DNA of 64,000 nt from Angiostrongylus vasorum (GCA_018806985.1 JADANN010000369.1:1302001-1366000); one strand, 5' to 3'. Counted from the first letter of the stretch, positions 1 to 13,535 are shown. A program made the numbers and translations. Notes: generated by a model from the letters alone, not told the origin.

Positions 1-1039
1 ATTTGCAATGGCTTCTCACTAGACCGTCAGTCTTTTAGGAAACACCGAGTTGGTGCCAATTTTTCTCCTCCGGGATTATTTCGGCGTCGCATTGATGTAT
101 TGATAGCGGTCGTTCTGAGAATCATGAACCTCTATAGGTTTAAAAAATCTTCCCATCTGATAGCAAAATATCTTCAACGCAGGGATTTTGAAGATTTTCC
201 GATATTCCTTGCCTTTCTTTAGTCATCCACGTCAGCTGCGTTCACTAGCTGTTTTACATCGGGCTGAAAAGACCTACGTGTTCAAGCAGGTTCATGATAG
301 CTAATGTGACAGTTAAACGCAAATTTCAGGGCTTTTAGCAATGCCCATAGGGTTTATGCCGTTATTTCTGCCGATCTCTTTATATTTCACAGATCCGTCT
401 GGTGTCCACCGTATGAGTATCGGCAGATTTCGGCTTTACGCTAGCATTTCTTTCATCCTTCCACATTTTTTCTTCTACATAACATTCAACAGTGTTTTAA
501 GTTTCCGATCAAATGTTGCGCCGGACTAGACGTCCTCCACAAGGCAGACAATGTAATGACGACTAAACACGTCTCCACAGTTTCTGATAAATATTAGATA
601 AATAAATGTTAGAAGAAAGAATAGTTAAGATTTTTTTTTAGTTCAGACACTATCATCCTCTTCCGTGAACATCTGCAACAGCCATAGGAGAGAAGAATAT
701 TCTATTTGTGTGGATCATAACGGTCTTTAATACGTGGACTTAAGAGGACCGCACTATGATACTGATCGAGAAAGTTTAGAGGAATGGATCTATCGCCTTC
801 TTCGTAGGTGTTCTTACTCTAAAGAAAAAATTGTGTTAAATTGGTTGCACTTTGATCATAAAAGGTACGAGATTTCTACATGAAACCGCCTAGACTGACA
901 AAACTGTTTATGAAGTCTTGGTTGGAAAATCATGAACGACAAACTAGTCTAAATGTCGGCTATGAACTATTCTATGGCAGATCTAATGAAAACGGCGTTT
1001 CGCTTTCAGAATGGTGAGTTCCGTATTTTGAACAGGGGA
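1..1039. other. No gene seen
   Basis: AT-rich, with no open frame that looks coding and no repeat recognised. Confidence 0.5.
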
Positions 1040-1325
1040 CGAGTGAAGCACGGTGATTAGTAGTGCTCAGCAATACACACTGGATCGGTCGTTTGTTCGA
1101 TCCTAGTCGTAGGATTCACCAAGTCTTACATTTCTCCGCTTCTGGAAACTTGGCACTGAGCTTGTCCGAGAGTATAACAGCACTGGCAAGATACATCTGT
1201 AAGCCACCACGAGTCATTGTAAAGGCTAGATGTGCACTCAATCACCTCCAACTGTGCTCAGTAAAGTCGAATGCACGGCGGATCCCTAAGGAATTGATCA
1301 ACCCTAACCGCTTCAACCTTATTTT
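1040..1325 (+). mobile_element. tRNA-derived SINE, degenerate copy
   Basis: It contains the family's middle and 3' blocks: a tggatcg B-box relic, gtccgagagtataacagcac, gtcattgtaaaggctagatg, caatcacctccaa, and an end near gatccctaaggaattgatcaa. The copy is diverged, with a short insertion after the head. Confidence 0.65.
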
Positions 1326-2244
1326 ATCATCATTATGAAGAAGCCAATAAGGCAACGGAACCACATTTGATACTCCGTTTCCTGTGAAATTTTTTGATCG
1401 AAATATAGAAATACATTGAACTTACTTTGCACTTATAGAGTTTTGGTGGCGTCTGTATAAGAAGTTGTTTGTAATTTAGAAAAAAGCTATTGAAATAAAC
1501 AAATATCCCGGCTGGGAGAGAAAGTGCAGTCCTCAATCTGTGCGCTTTTCCCTAGACAGATTCAAACAAAAGTCGAGATCTCCCCCATTTACACTTCTGT
1601 AATGTAGCTGATGAAATTTTTTCAACTAAGGGGCGCACATAACGGATGATTGAAATTCGGTCTAACATTGGCGATTTAAATTTTAAGGTCTTCAGGCGGC
1701 TTGAACAGATTTTTCGTTTGTGTACGAGTAATCTTTTTGGTGCTAGCTACCAACGTACGGTACGACTTCCTCCATAGAACCCTTCTTCTGAGCACGAGTA
1801 CGTACACGAGATGTGCTTCGAGATCTCTGGAACAAAATTTCACTGTCGTTGAAAGGTTGTTGATTGTTAAGAAAGGCCATAGCATACTCTTGTATGCTTC
1901 TTTGGCGTTTGCTTTTCCATGTGGCCGTCACGGAAGTAGAACGTGTTAGAAATGAAACTAACCACACTAACAAAATAACTCTTATTTATGATAAATGTTT
2001 TCAACTAAGCGGTGTTACAGTTCTACTTATTGTGGGTGGTCGTTGATTTCATTGTCCGATCGAATAATGCATAAACAATGAAGAAAGGGCATTTATATAA
2101 ATAAAAAAGAAAATTATAAGGCTTTCAGCGTTGACCAATCCCTGAGAGATGCACCGTCCATTCGTTCTCACCAAGAATCGTCAAGGTGATTAATTATAAA
2201 TCTCGCCTACAAAATGACTTTAGTGGCATACCGATATATTAAGT

Positions 2245-2395
2245 CGGCGCTGCTATCCTCAGAGACAAGTCTCCTACCAGTTTCTCGGCCCAGATGAAGG
2301 CCTTAGTTAGCTTGAGACGTGGGATCGAACCACGATCAAATGCATTTTGTATTACAGGGCACTTGTCATATAAATGTAATAGACCAAAAGGTGGG
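2245..2395 (-). mobile_element. tRNA-derived SINE, 5' part, degenerate
   Basis: On the minus strand it reads a head like gccctgtaatacaaaatgc, a good B box GGTTCGATCCCACG, then the body with caagtctctgaggatagcag. The 3' half is missing. Confidence 0.5.
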
Positions 2396-2589
2396 AATGC
2401 AGTTGGTTGCTCTCCACCCTCTTCACTATGTTCCCGAACCCCCAAGCCGCACGTTTCCTCTTGTTCTGCTCTGAAGTTATGGCGTTCATCGTAGTGACTT
2501 CTCGACAGATACAAACACATCAGGAGCACTGAAATATTCGTTACATTCAACGTCAATGTACAATTTCCCATGGTTTCTTTTCTTTTAAT

Positions 2590-3650
2590 TTGGGACAAGT
2601 TTTAAAACAAGCGCTGTCGAAATTGATTGGTATTTATTCCACTTCACTAATTCGTGAGTTACAAGAACGATATCACCAGCAAAGCAAAGATAGCGTAACG
2701 TCGAGCCAGCTACCTTTACTCCATTTCTACCTCTTTTAAGCCTTCGCAGGGTGTTTAGAATAGTGGCACTAAGTAAGGTATTATTGTCCCTATCGAAGCC
2801 TTCAAGCCTTCCCAGGGTGTTTAGAATAGTGGCACTAAGCAAGGTATTATTGTCCTATCGAAGCCCTCTCTTTATGTCGTTGACAGTTTCGTTGTAGTGT
2901 TATGAAATTTTGCTTGTGAAGCTGCTCTATAACTCCTAAAGAAAGCCCAAACACTTCACAGTTTCCGTGACCGTTTCCTTCTCAGTTGAGTCAAGTGTAC
3001 TTTTTAAATCGCTTTTCTGTGCTGTTCTAATACCTCAACGAGTTCCATTATAGAGGAATCCCATTAGTGATCCATCGCACTGAATCGTTTCTGAGAGACT
3101 GCTTTGAACGTGTGGCTATTCCTTGCTCAATGCCCTGTCATTACTGTCGAAGATGACTTAAGCTTGTATAGGACAGGCATAAGCCAGTAGGGAAATTGGA
3201 TGGTAGTTACCAATATAATGTAGGTTGTCGTCAGTCGGCAATAATACATGGAGTTGATTTTCCATTTACTGAAAACCTCTGGAAACGTTATATTCTCATA
3301 GATAAAATATGAACAACCGAACTAGTGTGGTGATAACCATGAAGGATGGAAAGTGCTCCACATATTCGCTTCTGATCCTATCCGGAATTCCGCGTTGTTT
3401 TCCAACAAGAGTTAGCATATCGGAAGAAATGACCATTTGGATAGCATGTTGAATAAATCGACGTCTAAATCGCTGATAATTTTTTTCTACTGCTTTTTCC
3501 AGATTGTTCCTCCTAGACGTCCTAGGGCGGGCATTCTGGTGTTGCAGATGATGAATTCATGGCAGGCGTTATGGATGATAATGCCGATGTCCTCTACAGG
3601 TTTAGCCTGCGCCGCTTCTCCAAGCCGCTCCTAATGTCTTTCAGTTATCT
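2590..3650 (-). mobile_element. RTE-type non-LTR retrotransposon, decayed RT fragment
   Basis: The minus-strand translation contains IGNYHPISLLA (about 3205-3240), which matches the RTE block IGNYRPICLLS. Further on come STLDSTEKETVTETV and VKVAGSTLRYLCFAGDIVLV (about 2650-2715). The latter is the palm motif, but the first catalytic Asp of the F-A-D-D box is now Gly. Several stops and frameshifts show it is dead. Confidence 0.8.
2735..2868 (-). repeat. Tandem duplication inside the RTE fragment
   Basis: Two units of about 70 bp, starting cagggtgtttagaatagtgg and ending ggtattattgtcc-ctatcgaagcc, stand side by side. On the coding strand each encodes LLSATILNTL-RL, the RTE block just before the palm motif, so the duplication arose within the element. 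Confidence 0.85.
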
Positions 3651-4483
3651 TAGTCTTTATAACTAAGTCGTAAATTGGGAAGTCAGGGTTTTAGTGCGTG
3701 CGTTGCAAACGAAAATTGTCAACATAGTCCTTCTGGCCCATTACAATATTTGTAGCTTTGGCGTTTAATTACGTGTGGTTAACTCTAAGATTTGGCGTAA
3801 GGGATGTGTTTAGCAACTCCATATGCCTACCAAACATTTGAATGTTCGTCATGTAGAGCAGAAACGGGGAATTCATGACCTAATTGACTCGATTCTCGGA
3901 GCAAGTACAACGTCATTCTTAGGCCGTATTTATCTTCCTCTCCACTACTTAGAGAAGCAACATTTAGCATCATGAGTAGATGGCAGGAGATTTCTCAGTA
4001 AAAGAGATCAACAGTGTGTAGAAATACGCTTTAGAAACCTGGATACTATATAGGTGGAATAAATGTTATCAACATTGTCGAACGAGCCACGGACAGAGTA
4101 CTGGAAACTTCTCTTAGCACGCAAATGAAAAAAATAAATCCTACGCTCCCACCTTGTTTACGACTAAAGATCTGAAACACTGCTGCCCATTACAATGTTT
4201 CGAAAATCAAGTGAGTTGTCGTAATGCGTCTTCAAAGCATCGAATGAACTGAAGCAGCACTGATTGGATGCCAATGCCAAGCGCACAGTAAGAATGCCAC
4301 CAATTTGATGGTCATACATCCTTACAAAGATATTCAGTGCCTTTGAGAATCCTATTGGTAATAAACACCTTCTGGATAATAGAAATCGTAGCTTGAAAAA
4401 TTACTTTGAGAGGTTTGAGCATATTTTCAATTTTTATTGTTCGGAACACAACCGCAATAAACAAACGACATATTTGGCTTGTG

Positions 4484-4705
4484 AAACAACCGCGATGATG
4501 CTGAGATATTTGCAAAACTCGGACCGCAGGTGTCTGCGGTGGGGAACGAACGCGCTATTGTCCTTTCCGAGGAATAACGCGCTCACCTCCGCAGACACCT
4601 GCGGTCCGGAGCTTTGCAAATATCTCAGCATCATCGTGGTTGTTTTACAAATAATATCGTGCCGTGAAAACTAGTAAAAGACAGTAAATAAAAAAAGTCA
4701 ACATT
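4484..4705. mobile_element. TIR element with tRNA-like core, palindromic copy
   Basis: Arms 4494-4545 and about 4587-4636 are near-perfect inverted repeats (gatgctgagatatttgcaaa ... tttgcaaatatctcagcatc, plus ccgcaggtgtctgcgg on both sides). The loop is about 40 bp. The right flank carries the family end (ccgtgaaaa ... cagtaaataaaaa). The long arms can form a hairpin. Confidence 0.85.
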
Positions 4706-5335
4706 GGTATATTTAGCATCAACATCAAGAATAGTTCAGCATTTATTAGACAGATTTTTGGATTCGTTCCTCTAACAAAGGCAGAACTCAAAATAGGTAT
4801 TCCTGCAAATAAGTTCTAAATTTAAATAAAGGTGGCGTATTTGAGGTCATCAAACCTCTTGTCGCGTGGCATGCTTCAAGGTCAAGGATAAACGATAGTT
4901 TGAACGAGATATATCTAAGCCCCACTATTACTGCGGTAATTAAGGCCAACTTCAATAAAGGATCTTTCAACGAAGATCAACTTCTCGACGTGCTGCAAGA
5001 CGTTGGAACGAAGTAGCCGGGTTCTGGAGTTGCTTGGGTTGCTCTCTTGTCACGCAAGCAGCTAACTTACAGTTTTGCTCTGTACGGCTGCATGTGTTCG
5101 CCATCTGAACCGACATCTGCAACTTCAATAGACTACAAATCGTGGCTCTCAGAAGACGTCATCGGACCGTCTCAATTTCTAGTGTGGCCGGGCTCTCAGA
5201 TCGATAAGACACCTTTCCACAGTACATAGATCCTTCAGTGAACCTTTCAATCAAAAGTGAGTTGCTTTTCCTTACAGATATTCAGAACAAATCTCCAAGA
5301 CGCTGGTCTTCTTAACGACTGTCGGAACCACAATA

Positions 5336-5645
5336 TATAACATTTTATCTACTGCCTATCCCTTTCTTTTCATGGCAGGGTATCACATGAAATACAACCA
5401 CGATGATGCTGAGATAGTTCCAGAACTTGCAAACCACACAAGATTCGAACACGCGATTACTCTTTCCGGAGCCTCATACGTTACCCAAGGAACCACAGAG
5501 ACCCTTGCTTTGGTTTTCCTTCAGCCAATTTTCAACACTAATAGGGCCATTAGCAATTACCCGTCAACGGCAATTATCTAGAGAGTACAAATCAGCGTCG
5601 AAGTCAGTTAAGCTGATGCTAAGCTGATGCTATAGTCGAAATCAT
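5336..5645. mobile_element. TIR element with tRNA-like core
   Basis: The left end reads tttatctactgcctatcc then atggcagggtatcacatg. The body has accacgatgatgctgagat, attcgaacacgcgattactc (tRNA-like on the minus strand) and cacccgtcaacgg-like and cagttaagctgatgct blocks shared with the other copies. Confidence 0.7.
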
Positions 5646-6469
5646 AATGTATAGCTTTTTTATCTACCGCTTATTATTTTTGAGACAAATGTTTTTTTAG
5701 ACTAAGAGAAAGGCAAAGCAAGGGCCTCAGTGAAAAAGTCATCAATGATTGTTGGAACATTCGAGCGATTGAGCGAAGCCTCATCTATAGCTCTTCTATA
5801 CCATAACCCTGAAAATTCTCTAGCTATCGAAAATTTGTCGTCTACTGTCGAAAAACCAGCGTTGTTCGCGGATGAGTTCTACTACATCTCAAGCTACTAT
5901 TAAACGTTATCTCACGCTACTACAATCTCAAATAATTTTGCATCGGTCATTACTTGTTAAGCAAACCTTATTTGGTTAAACACCGGTCCTTCATCGGATC
6001 TTCTGACGTGCGCTGTTGCATATCCTCCCCTTCTGTTCAAGAGGGTAGTTCGCTGGAGTCTTTTATCAGGAGTTCACTACGAAGTATTTGAGAAATTTAA
6101 AAATTTTCACGTCTTCACATGCGTCGCGGTGTGTGGCGTGGAACCTATCTTGTACCATAGCCTATTACTATTGCTCATTATTCGACATGCAAATGTGGCC
6201 TACCCGATCACAATCAGTTTGGTCCATCACATGATTTCGGATGTGGTAGAGTCATATTTGGATGCATTCAAGCTCTTTAGTGTACTGTTGTGGACGAGGA
6301 CTTGATCACAGCTATGCACTGTGACAGTCGACAAGATAAGATATGAAATGAACGTGATGATAGTCAAGTCTTTACCGAAGTCATCAGACACTAACAGGTA
6401 GAAGCAGGAGTATGGACTTTAGGAGCGCTGATGGCAAAAGATCAATAGAACTAGCTGAGAGACAGGCGA

Positions 6470-6600
6470 AACGAAGGACCCGCATGGTGTGGTGGTGAGC
6501 GCGCTACTCCCCGGAAAGGACAATAGCGCGTTCGTTCCCCACCATAGGCACCTGCGGTCCAGAGTTTTGCAAAATATCTCAGCACCATTAAAGTTGCATT
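6470..6600. mobile_element. TIR element, tRNA-like half only
   Basis: It begins aaggacccgcatggtgtggt and continues ggtgagcgcgctactccccg, aatagcgcgttcgttcccca, then cagagttttgcaaaatatctc. This is the tRNA-like body on the + strand plus one arm. Confidence 0.75.
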
Positions 6601-6869
6601 GTCATATTTGCTACATTACAACATTTAGTGTTGGAAAACATCTACCTAGTGCATTTCTGCCTAAAGTTGTATGGGAAAACAAGAGTTTATAGAAGAAAAC
6701 TCAATTCAGATATCGCATCCACGAAATCATTGTGGTGAGTGGAGTTATTGAGCCTAGTCCATGAACAATACGGAATTGGTTATCCGTAAAACCAACATTA
6801 AACAAAAGATTACAGAGCGCAGTAAGCATGTGGAGCTCTTAGTAAAAGAGCACTGCAATATACCTAGAT

Positions 6870-7085
6870 CAGTCGTTCAATCGATCCGCACACCGAGCTC
6901 ACCAACCCTTCCATCTCTATGGGATCAGCAAAATGGTACCGGACTCGATAGCAGCACTGACTCGATACATGAATAGGACACCGCAAGTCAATGTATAGGC
7001 CAGATATACACTCAATCACCTCTACGATACATAATGAAAGCGAACGCACAGCGCATTCCTTGCGGAATGCTCAATGCCGAATCCT
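6870..7085 (+). mobile_element. tRNA-derived SINE, 3' two thirds
   Basis: It holds caatcgatccgcacaccgag (B-box relic), ctcaccaacccttccatctc, ggtaccggactcgatagcag, aggccagatatacactcaat and an end at tgctcaatgccga, matching the family order. Confidence 0.8.
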
Positions 7086-8087
7086 GTCTGGCAAATAGGC
7101 GAGCTTCAATACGAGTCCTCCACTAGTTTGTTGGTAGTTTAGTATTGAATAGAAGCCGAACCCTCCTACGCGCGGCCTTGGAAAAATTTAGTTTCATAGC
7201 AGAGGAAGGAGGCAGTGTGCGACCTAGAGGATGGCACTCAACGATGGACAATTCCCCGAGGACCAATGTTTCTCTGTGGGTTTCAGCATCAAAACGGCAT
7301 CTAGTACTATGTTCGTGCATGATGTTGTGAATATTTGGCTTTAGATCAATATTCGGCATTAGAAATTAGGAGTTTGATCAATAGGTACGTAGCTAGAATA
7401 TCTGCTATGCCTTCGTAAAGAGTGCTTGTCTTTAATTTTAAATTTAGAAAAATTACTCGTAGGCATCAAGACAGAAAACGTCCGTCATTGCTATTCACAC
7501 AGTCTAGTTTTTAAAGTGACTGTGACTTTTCAACTGAGTGACTGATACTGATCTCTGTCATAACTTATTGCATGCTCTTGTCTCAAACCCTTGTATTACT
7601 GCAGATGACTTCTTTTTCGAAAAGTCATCAGTCTTGGTTTTAAAAAATGGTTTTTTCACGTCACATGGCCACCCTCTCTCGAAGAAATCTAAAAGTAGAG
7701 GTTCTCATGCGGGAAGTTCTCGTCATCTATTGCATGCGAATGAAGTCACCTGAGAAGCTCCGCTGACGGAGACGAAGGTGTGACAATACTAGCGGCTGTT
7801 CGAGTAATTCGATAACTAAAGTGGAGTGGAACAAGTTCCTTCTCCATTCACATTGTCGTGCGATACGTTCAATCGCGACCCGATGTAATATAAATGTCAT
7901 GTCCACCTAAATTCCTGTAAATTGCTTTGATTTAATTTGTACTGGCACCAGTAAAATCGTCTTTTTAATGCAAAAACCTGGATTTTAACTAGATTCACGG
8001 AAATCTAAAGAGCAGATTGCTTGAAAGCTACTGGAATTGTTACTCACTTCTATTTCATTCATTCCTTTGCTCCATTCTCCTCATTCA

Positions 8088-8253
8088 AAACCAGACTTGT
8101 CTGGGAGGATAGCGGCACTGTACATCGGTGGGCAACCTCAAGTCATTGCAAAGGCCAGATATGCATTCAATCACCTCCAACGATGATTAATGAAGTCGAA
8201 TACATGGCGCATCCCTCACGGATTGATTAACGCCGAGAGCTTTATACTTTCAT
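8088..8253 (+). mobile_element. tRNA-derived SINE, 5'-truncated
   Basis: It starts at accagacttgtctgggagga and runs through aaaggccagatatgcattca, cctccaacgatg and ggattgattaacgccgagag to ctttatac. The tRNA head is absent, as expected for a 5'-truncated insertion. Confidence 0.85.
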
Positions 8254-8606
8254 TCTTTTTATTTCATCCCGTTCACCGCTAAGACTCTCGACAATTCTAA
8301 GCAAATGCAGTGAAAAACACTAAAGTATTTTTGTGCGGGGTACCTGTTGAGGAGATGTGTTAGTTTGGAATGTAATACAGGTGGTTCCGAATTTAGATGT
8401 AGACGATTGATGGTTCCAGGGATCTCAAAAGTAGAATTCTAAGGATTCTGATTGCAAAATATTCAGCAAAACAAAAAAGACTAGTGGATTCATAGTGCGA
8501 ACTTTGCTATTGAAATGTCGTAGACTGAATGGAATGAGTACGATAAAATGATATAAACGAGTGTCGCAGAACGTGATACCCCAACGTGATAAAATGAGTT
8601 AACATT

Positions 8607-8885
8607 CTTAACTGTTTTATTTACTGCCTACTCTTTTTTGATGGCAGGGTATATTGCGAAATATAACTTCTGTAATGCTGAGGTATTTGCAAAACTCCTG
8701 ATCGCAGGTGTCTGCGGTGGGGGAACGAGCGCGCTACTGTCCTTTCGGGATAGTAACGCGTTCACCACCACACCATGCGGGTCTTTCGTTTTGCCTGTCT
8801 TTCAGCTAGTTCTATCGATTTCTGCCATCAGCGTTACTCTCCGGAAAGGACAATAGCGCGTTCATTCCCCACCGCAGATACTTGA
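8607..8885. mobile_element. TIR element with tRNA-like core
   Basis: The left end reads taactgttttatttactgcc, tactc, then atggcagggtatattgcgaa. The arm has aatgctgaggtatttgcaaa and caggtgtctgcggtggggga. The tRNA-like region is aacgcgttcaccaccacacc, and a second partial body follows at 8830-8880. Confidence 0.85.
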
Positions 8886-8999
8886 GTTAACTATTCTTGT
8901 GTGGAAGACGTCCAGTGGCTATAAAAACCATTACTTCCCGCATGAAGAAGAGAGGATTATGTAGACCTGGCATAAGCGATAAGGCCAGAACTGATTCTT

Positions 9000-10454
9000 T
9001 AACACGATACAGATGTTCCAGACGTGGCAAATAGTCTTGTGAATGGAATGAAATACCATACCTAGTGTGCTAACCAAACCTGAATTTTACAGTGATGATA
9101 TCTGAGAGCACAGTTCACAATGATTCGGCTTGTTTCTGAAAGGCGTCATATGTGAACACGGTCACGTCCAAACCCTTTTAGTTACGACCTGTGGGACATT
9201 GAATCTGCGTTTGGTCACTCCTCGTTCGACAGTTCAGAAAAACCATAGGGTATCGCCCTCAATGGTAAGGAATCCTAATCATAATCCACATTATGCAAAG
9301 CTGGTATTGAGTAGTACAGCCAGACACAAAAAACTAATTTGGCTTGGTTGTCGTGTGATACGACAGCTAATTAAATATCGTTGCCGACCTACCCGCTTTT
9401 CGACGATAGACGATAAAATTTCGATAACCAGAAGAGTTTGAAGGGATAGGAACATGACAGGATTTCATGCGAGATTGTGCTCTACTGCTCTGGTAGCGCA
9501 CCCTTCACTACTTACTTTATGTTGCTATGCTTCGTGACACAAACACATTGCGGTGAAAGCGTGTTTTGTAGCTTATGTCCAGATTATTTCTGGATATTTC
9601 GTACCTGTATTCCGTACAATAACTACGATTCATTATAGCGACTAGAATTGAAAAGGCAGTTATTTTCCAATCAAATTAATGGTCATTAAACTGGTTCAAA
9701 ATAAGGTTTTTCGTTTATTTCTAAGAGCAGAATGGAGCTTTTCCGGGTCGACTAGCCCTCACCTTCCCTCCGCTATAACGATTGTTAGATTAGCTATCGA
9801 TTCACTTACACGAAATATGGGGAAATCATTGTGTCCGGCAAAATAAACCATCACAAAGAAAATGACCTAAGGAGGGGGTCATGCCGGCCACAATGTCCCC
9901 CTTACAAATAAGAGGTCATGTCACCGCGTAAGTAATAATAATTACGAACTAGCACCGCCCAGCGATTAGAGAGTCCTTTGATTACATTTGGGAACTTTAA
10001 CGCATAGTGATCGTATTTCTTTGTAGTAGCAGCGTGTACATAAATACCATAGTTTATAGGCTTTGATTCGAAGTTAAAGAAATGATGCCTATGGAGGAGG
10101 ATTTTATGCTGGAATGTCCAGGAGTGAGATCTGGCGACATTACTGTAGCATTCCTTATGAATATGGGCACTTCAGGAGCACCGCATTGAGAACTGCAATC
10201 GAGTCCGTTCCTGTTCATATCATTACTTCAGTGTAAGATTAACAACGAATATGGTGGAATGTCTCCCTTTTTTTAATAACTGTATCGACGAAGTTGTAAG
10301 TAGTTCTACTGACGCCGATGTTTAGAGAAATTTACAGCGCTTCGTAGACCGAAGTAGATTCTAAATTTTTGCAAAACTTAGACGCTTGGCTTGTCTCTTC
10401 TATTCACCACGTCATATTTTTTTTACTTTTGTAAGTTTAGTTACCTTATAAATG
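9000..10454. other. No gene seen; short repeat near 9.9 kb
   Basis: The open frame at 9130-9441 has no coding look. gaggtcatgtcaccgcgtaa at about 9911-9930 recurs in altered form at about 13222-13245 (gaggtcacgtcatcacgtaa), so a further minor repeat family is likely. Confidence 0.45.
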
Positions 10455-10710
10455 AAAGAATAGAGCTCTCGGCGTTGATCAGTTCCTGAGAGATGCGCCA
10501 TGCATTCTACTTCATTAAGAATCGTTTGGAGGTCATTGAATGCATATCTGGCCTTCACATTGGCTATCGGTGGCCTACCGATGTATCGAGCGAGTGTTGC
10601 TATTCTCCCAGACAAGTATGGTACCAATTTGCCGACCCCGGAGGGATGGAAAGCTTGGTGGGCCATGGACACGGGGGATCGATTCCACGTGTGTGTTGCA
10701 GGGCAGAAAA
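10455..10710 (-). mobile_element. tRNA-derived SINE
   Basis: The minus-strand copy ends (3') at tagagctctcggcgttgatc, with the body gaggtcattgaatgcatatc, tgccgaccccggagggatgg and the head ggggatcgattccacgtgtg. Only part of the A-box region remains. Confidence 0.85.
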
Positions 10711-10759
10711 TAATATCTAATTCAGCAACTCTTACGGGTAAAGATCGATGAGCGCCTTA

Positions 10760-13390
10760 CTATCGATCAATGCTTGGCACATGAATGGTTGAAGGGTGAG
10801 CAGCTGTATCACGACCTAAGAACTCTAGAATTGCGACTTAAGTGTCAAAGATATCTCACCAATCCTGCCGACGACGAAAAGTACACTGAATACCTCCAAC
10901 AATGATAACTCTTGCAGCTTGAAAATGGACACGTTTAAGCTATGATAACTTGGCAAATCACTACTGACGAGTCTTACATAATGTAGTTGTACTTTTCTGA
11001 GCCGCTTGATTTTCGCAGAGTGTGCAATCGTGAAGTGCCATTCCCAAAATGGGAACGTCTGCAAAAGCATTTTTTTAGAATTTGGTTCTCTTGAATGACG
11101 GAGAACAAGGCGGAATCTGGTCGCCAGGCCCATGAGCATTATTGCCCTAGCACATGAAAACTCGAGGCGCATCATGTGTCGAAGACATCATAATAGTGTC
11201 TTTTTTATTCTTCTGCTCAAGAGATCTTTTCCTGGTCTTCTTGAGGAGGCCAGTCTTATGTGATTTCCTCGAACAAGGTCTTAGCCGAGAAGAACCCTCA
11301 TATGTGTAAGCACACATGTATCCACGTTCACCAAAAAAAAAGCTCATTATTAACCTTATCAAATGAAACACATTGGTGGTTATCGCATGGGTCCGGCAGC
11401 TATATAGCAACATATGTAACACAGCGACTGGATGATGGACGAGATTTTGCTCCTGTTCTACTCATGCGAGAGTTTAAAACGTTTAAGGAACATGAAAAAG
11501 ATATATAAAAAGAAAACAAACGTGCATTACAGAGACATAGAGCACGAGAAACGCTGAAATGACTACTAAGGCATCGAAAAATTGCGCTATATGGCGAAAT
11601 CACAGTAAAAGGAGCTCGTCTATTTTTAACCCGAATGTTGTGAGCAGTGTGAGTCGATTTCAATTCACAACGCCTATAGCGAAAAAATTGGACGTCGTTC
11701 CATCGGCTGCCTAACAAAACTAGGCTTCGTTGGAAATGTGCTGAAAATTCTCATAAGTTAGAATGGTCTGCGTGTTGTCTACCCTTTAGTGTTTTCCGTT
11801 TAAATAATACCACTGTGGTAGAGTTTCCCCAGAGCACAGATTTAGAAGGAACTTTCTAATAGAGAGCGAGCTTACTGTGGCGCTTCTCCAATGAAGACAG
11901 TCACCCTCATATTATTGGCTAACAACATAAAATACGCGAAGTCCGAAAGCACATGTTCCGTACCTCTTGCTTCAAAAGCTATAACATCTTGTCCCTATGT
12001 TAGTTAAGTTTTCTTGTGCGATATGATTCACTTAACTGCATTGCCTCACCCATACCTTCATACATTTCATTTTACCAGCGGATTAGTAAAAATAAGACAT
12101 GGTGTGGCTTTCTTCCGATCGAATTCGGAGATGTTTGTTAAAAAAGTAGCAAGAATGTCTGGAAAAGTTGGTTTATACATGCACTACGCATAGGTTCTTG
12201 ATAATGTTAACAAGTGACAACTGCCTGTGGTGAAGACCTTAGAACACCCCAGCACAGATATCACAGAATTCCAGAGCGAATCAATCCAACAGGCATTCAA
12301 CGGCATTCATAAAGAAGAGCAGAAGTGCTCAAGCACTAGTAGTAGATAGTAGCGAGTAGATACGCAAATCTAAAGACCTCCCTGGGTGACGGATGCGGGA
12401 AAACGAATCGACATTAGAGAATACACTAACATTCCGCAACACATTCCAAACCCATTCAACCAGCTCAGTGTAGATCTACAGCAGTTCAATCTTTATGTCG
12501 TTGCAAGATTTCTTCCCTTTGTGTGCGATTTCAACCAATACTTCGTTCATCCTGTTAGACATTATTGCTTGTTAATAGGATTTTCTTCCTAAGTCTTACT
12601 TGGCAGTGTCATATGCCATGTTTTGTTTTCTACGTTAAGTGTGTTCTACCCGATTTCTTTTCCTTTAAATCCTTCACATTCGCCTTTGGATCCATCCTCC
12701 CTTCTCCACCTTTCCTCCTCAGACATACTGAAGCCATCAATTATTGTGACTACTGAACTCTCAGATATTCCCACTCACAGTTCAGAGCTGATTCGAGTTG
12801 ATGGAATATTTCGGACTGAGATACGCCCCAGTTGTTTGAAAAGAGTCATATGTAAGAGTAAAGCAATTATTGAGAACTTTACAGCCTTATAGGACAGAGT
12901 TCGCTCGACCGTGGGACAATCATCAGCGATATTTTGGGAAACGCCATCGTGTCTTGATGGATGAAATCCCACTTGTCCAATGTCACTCATCTTTCCAATG
13001 CGAGCCTTGACACAAAGAAAACACGCAGAATAGGTTTGAACACTTCGACTCTAAAGAATGCGAATTTCATCATGATGAAGTGTTAGAACTTCTATCTTGC
13101 GGACCATGTGAATTTTACCTTCTCAGTAGTTTCTATTGCAGTTAGTAAAATTCACTATAGGCTGAGATAAGCTGATTTGAAGCTGAGGGTGGCTACTATT
13201 TCTGCACCGCATTTGACCTCTATAGAGGTCACGTCATCACGTAAGTGTTAAAAGCGTGCGCCTAAGACCGAGTAGTGCAATTGCACTGGCGTGAGTTGAT
13301 ATCAACTCATAGCAAGTGTGCTGAATGATTGATTAATCGTCAAACAGATGAATCAATTACATGGATTTAGACTTCGAACTCTAAGTGCTA
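10760..13390. other. No gene seen
   Basis: Several 70-115 codon frames occur on both strands but none shows a domain, good splice edges or coding-like G+C. A relic of cgtgagttgatatcaactca at about 13290 recurs in part at about 44640. Confidence 0.45.
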
Positions 13391-13394
13391 TACA

Positions 13395-13535
13395 ACCACT
13401 ATGATGCTCAGATATTTGCAAACCATGGCCACCAGGCCAGATTCGAATTCGAGGTTATCACCCGTCAGCGGGAGTGGTCTGGTCAGCACAAATTGGTATG
13501 AAGCGCAGTTAAGCTGAGGCTGTATCTAAGTGCTA
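13395..13535. mobile_element. TIR element, partial
   Basis: It has accactatgatgctcagata then tttgcaaacc, a different inner sequence (aggccagattcgaattcgag, B-box-like) and the family's right block tcacccgtcagcgggagtgg and cagttaagctgaggct. Confidence 0.65.
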
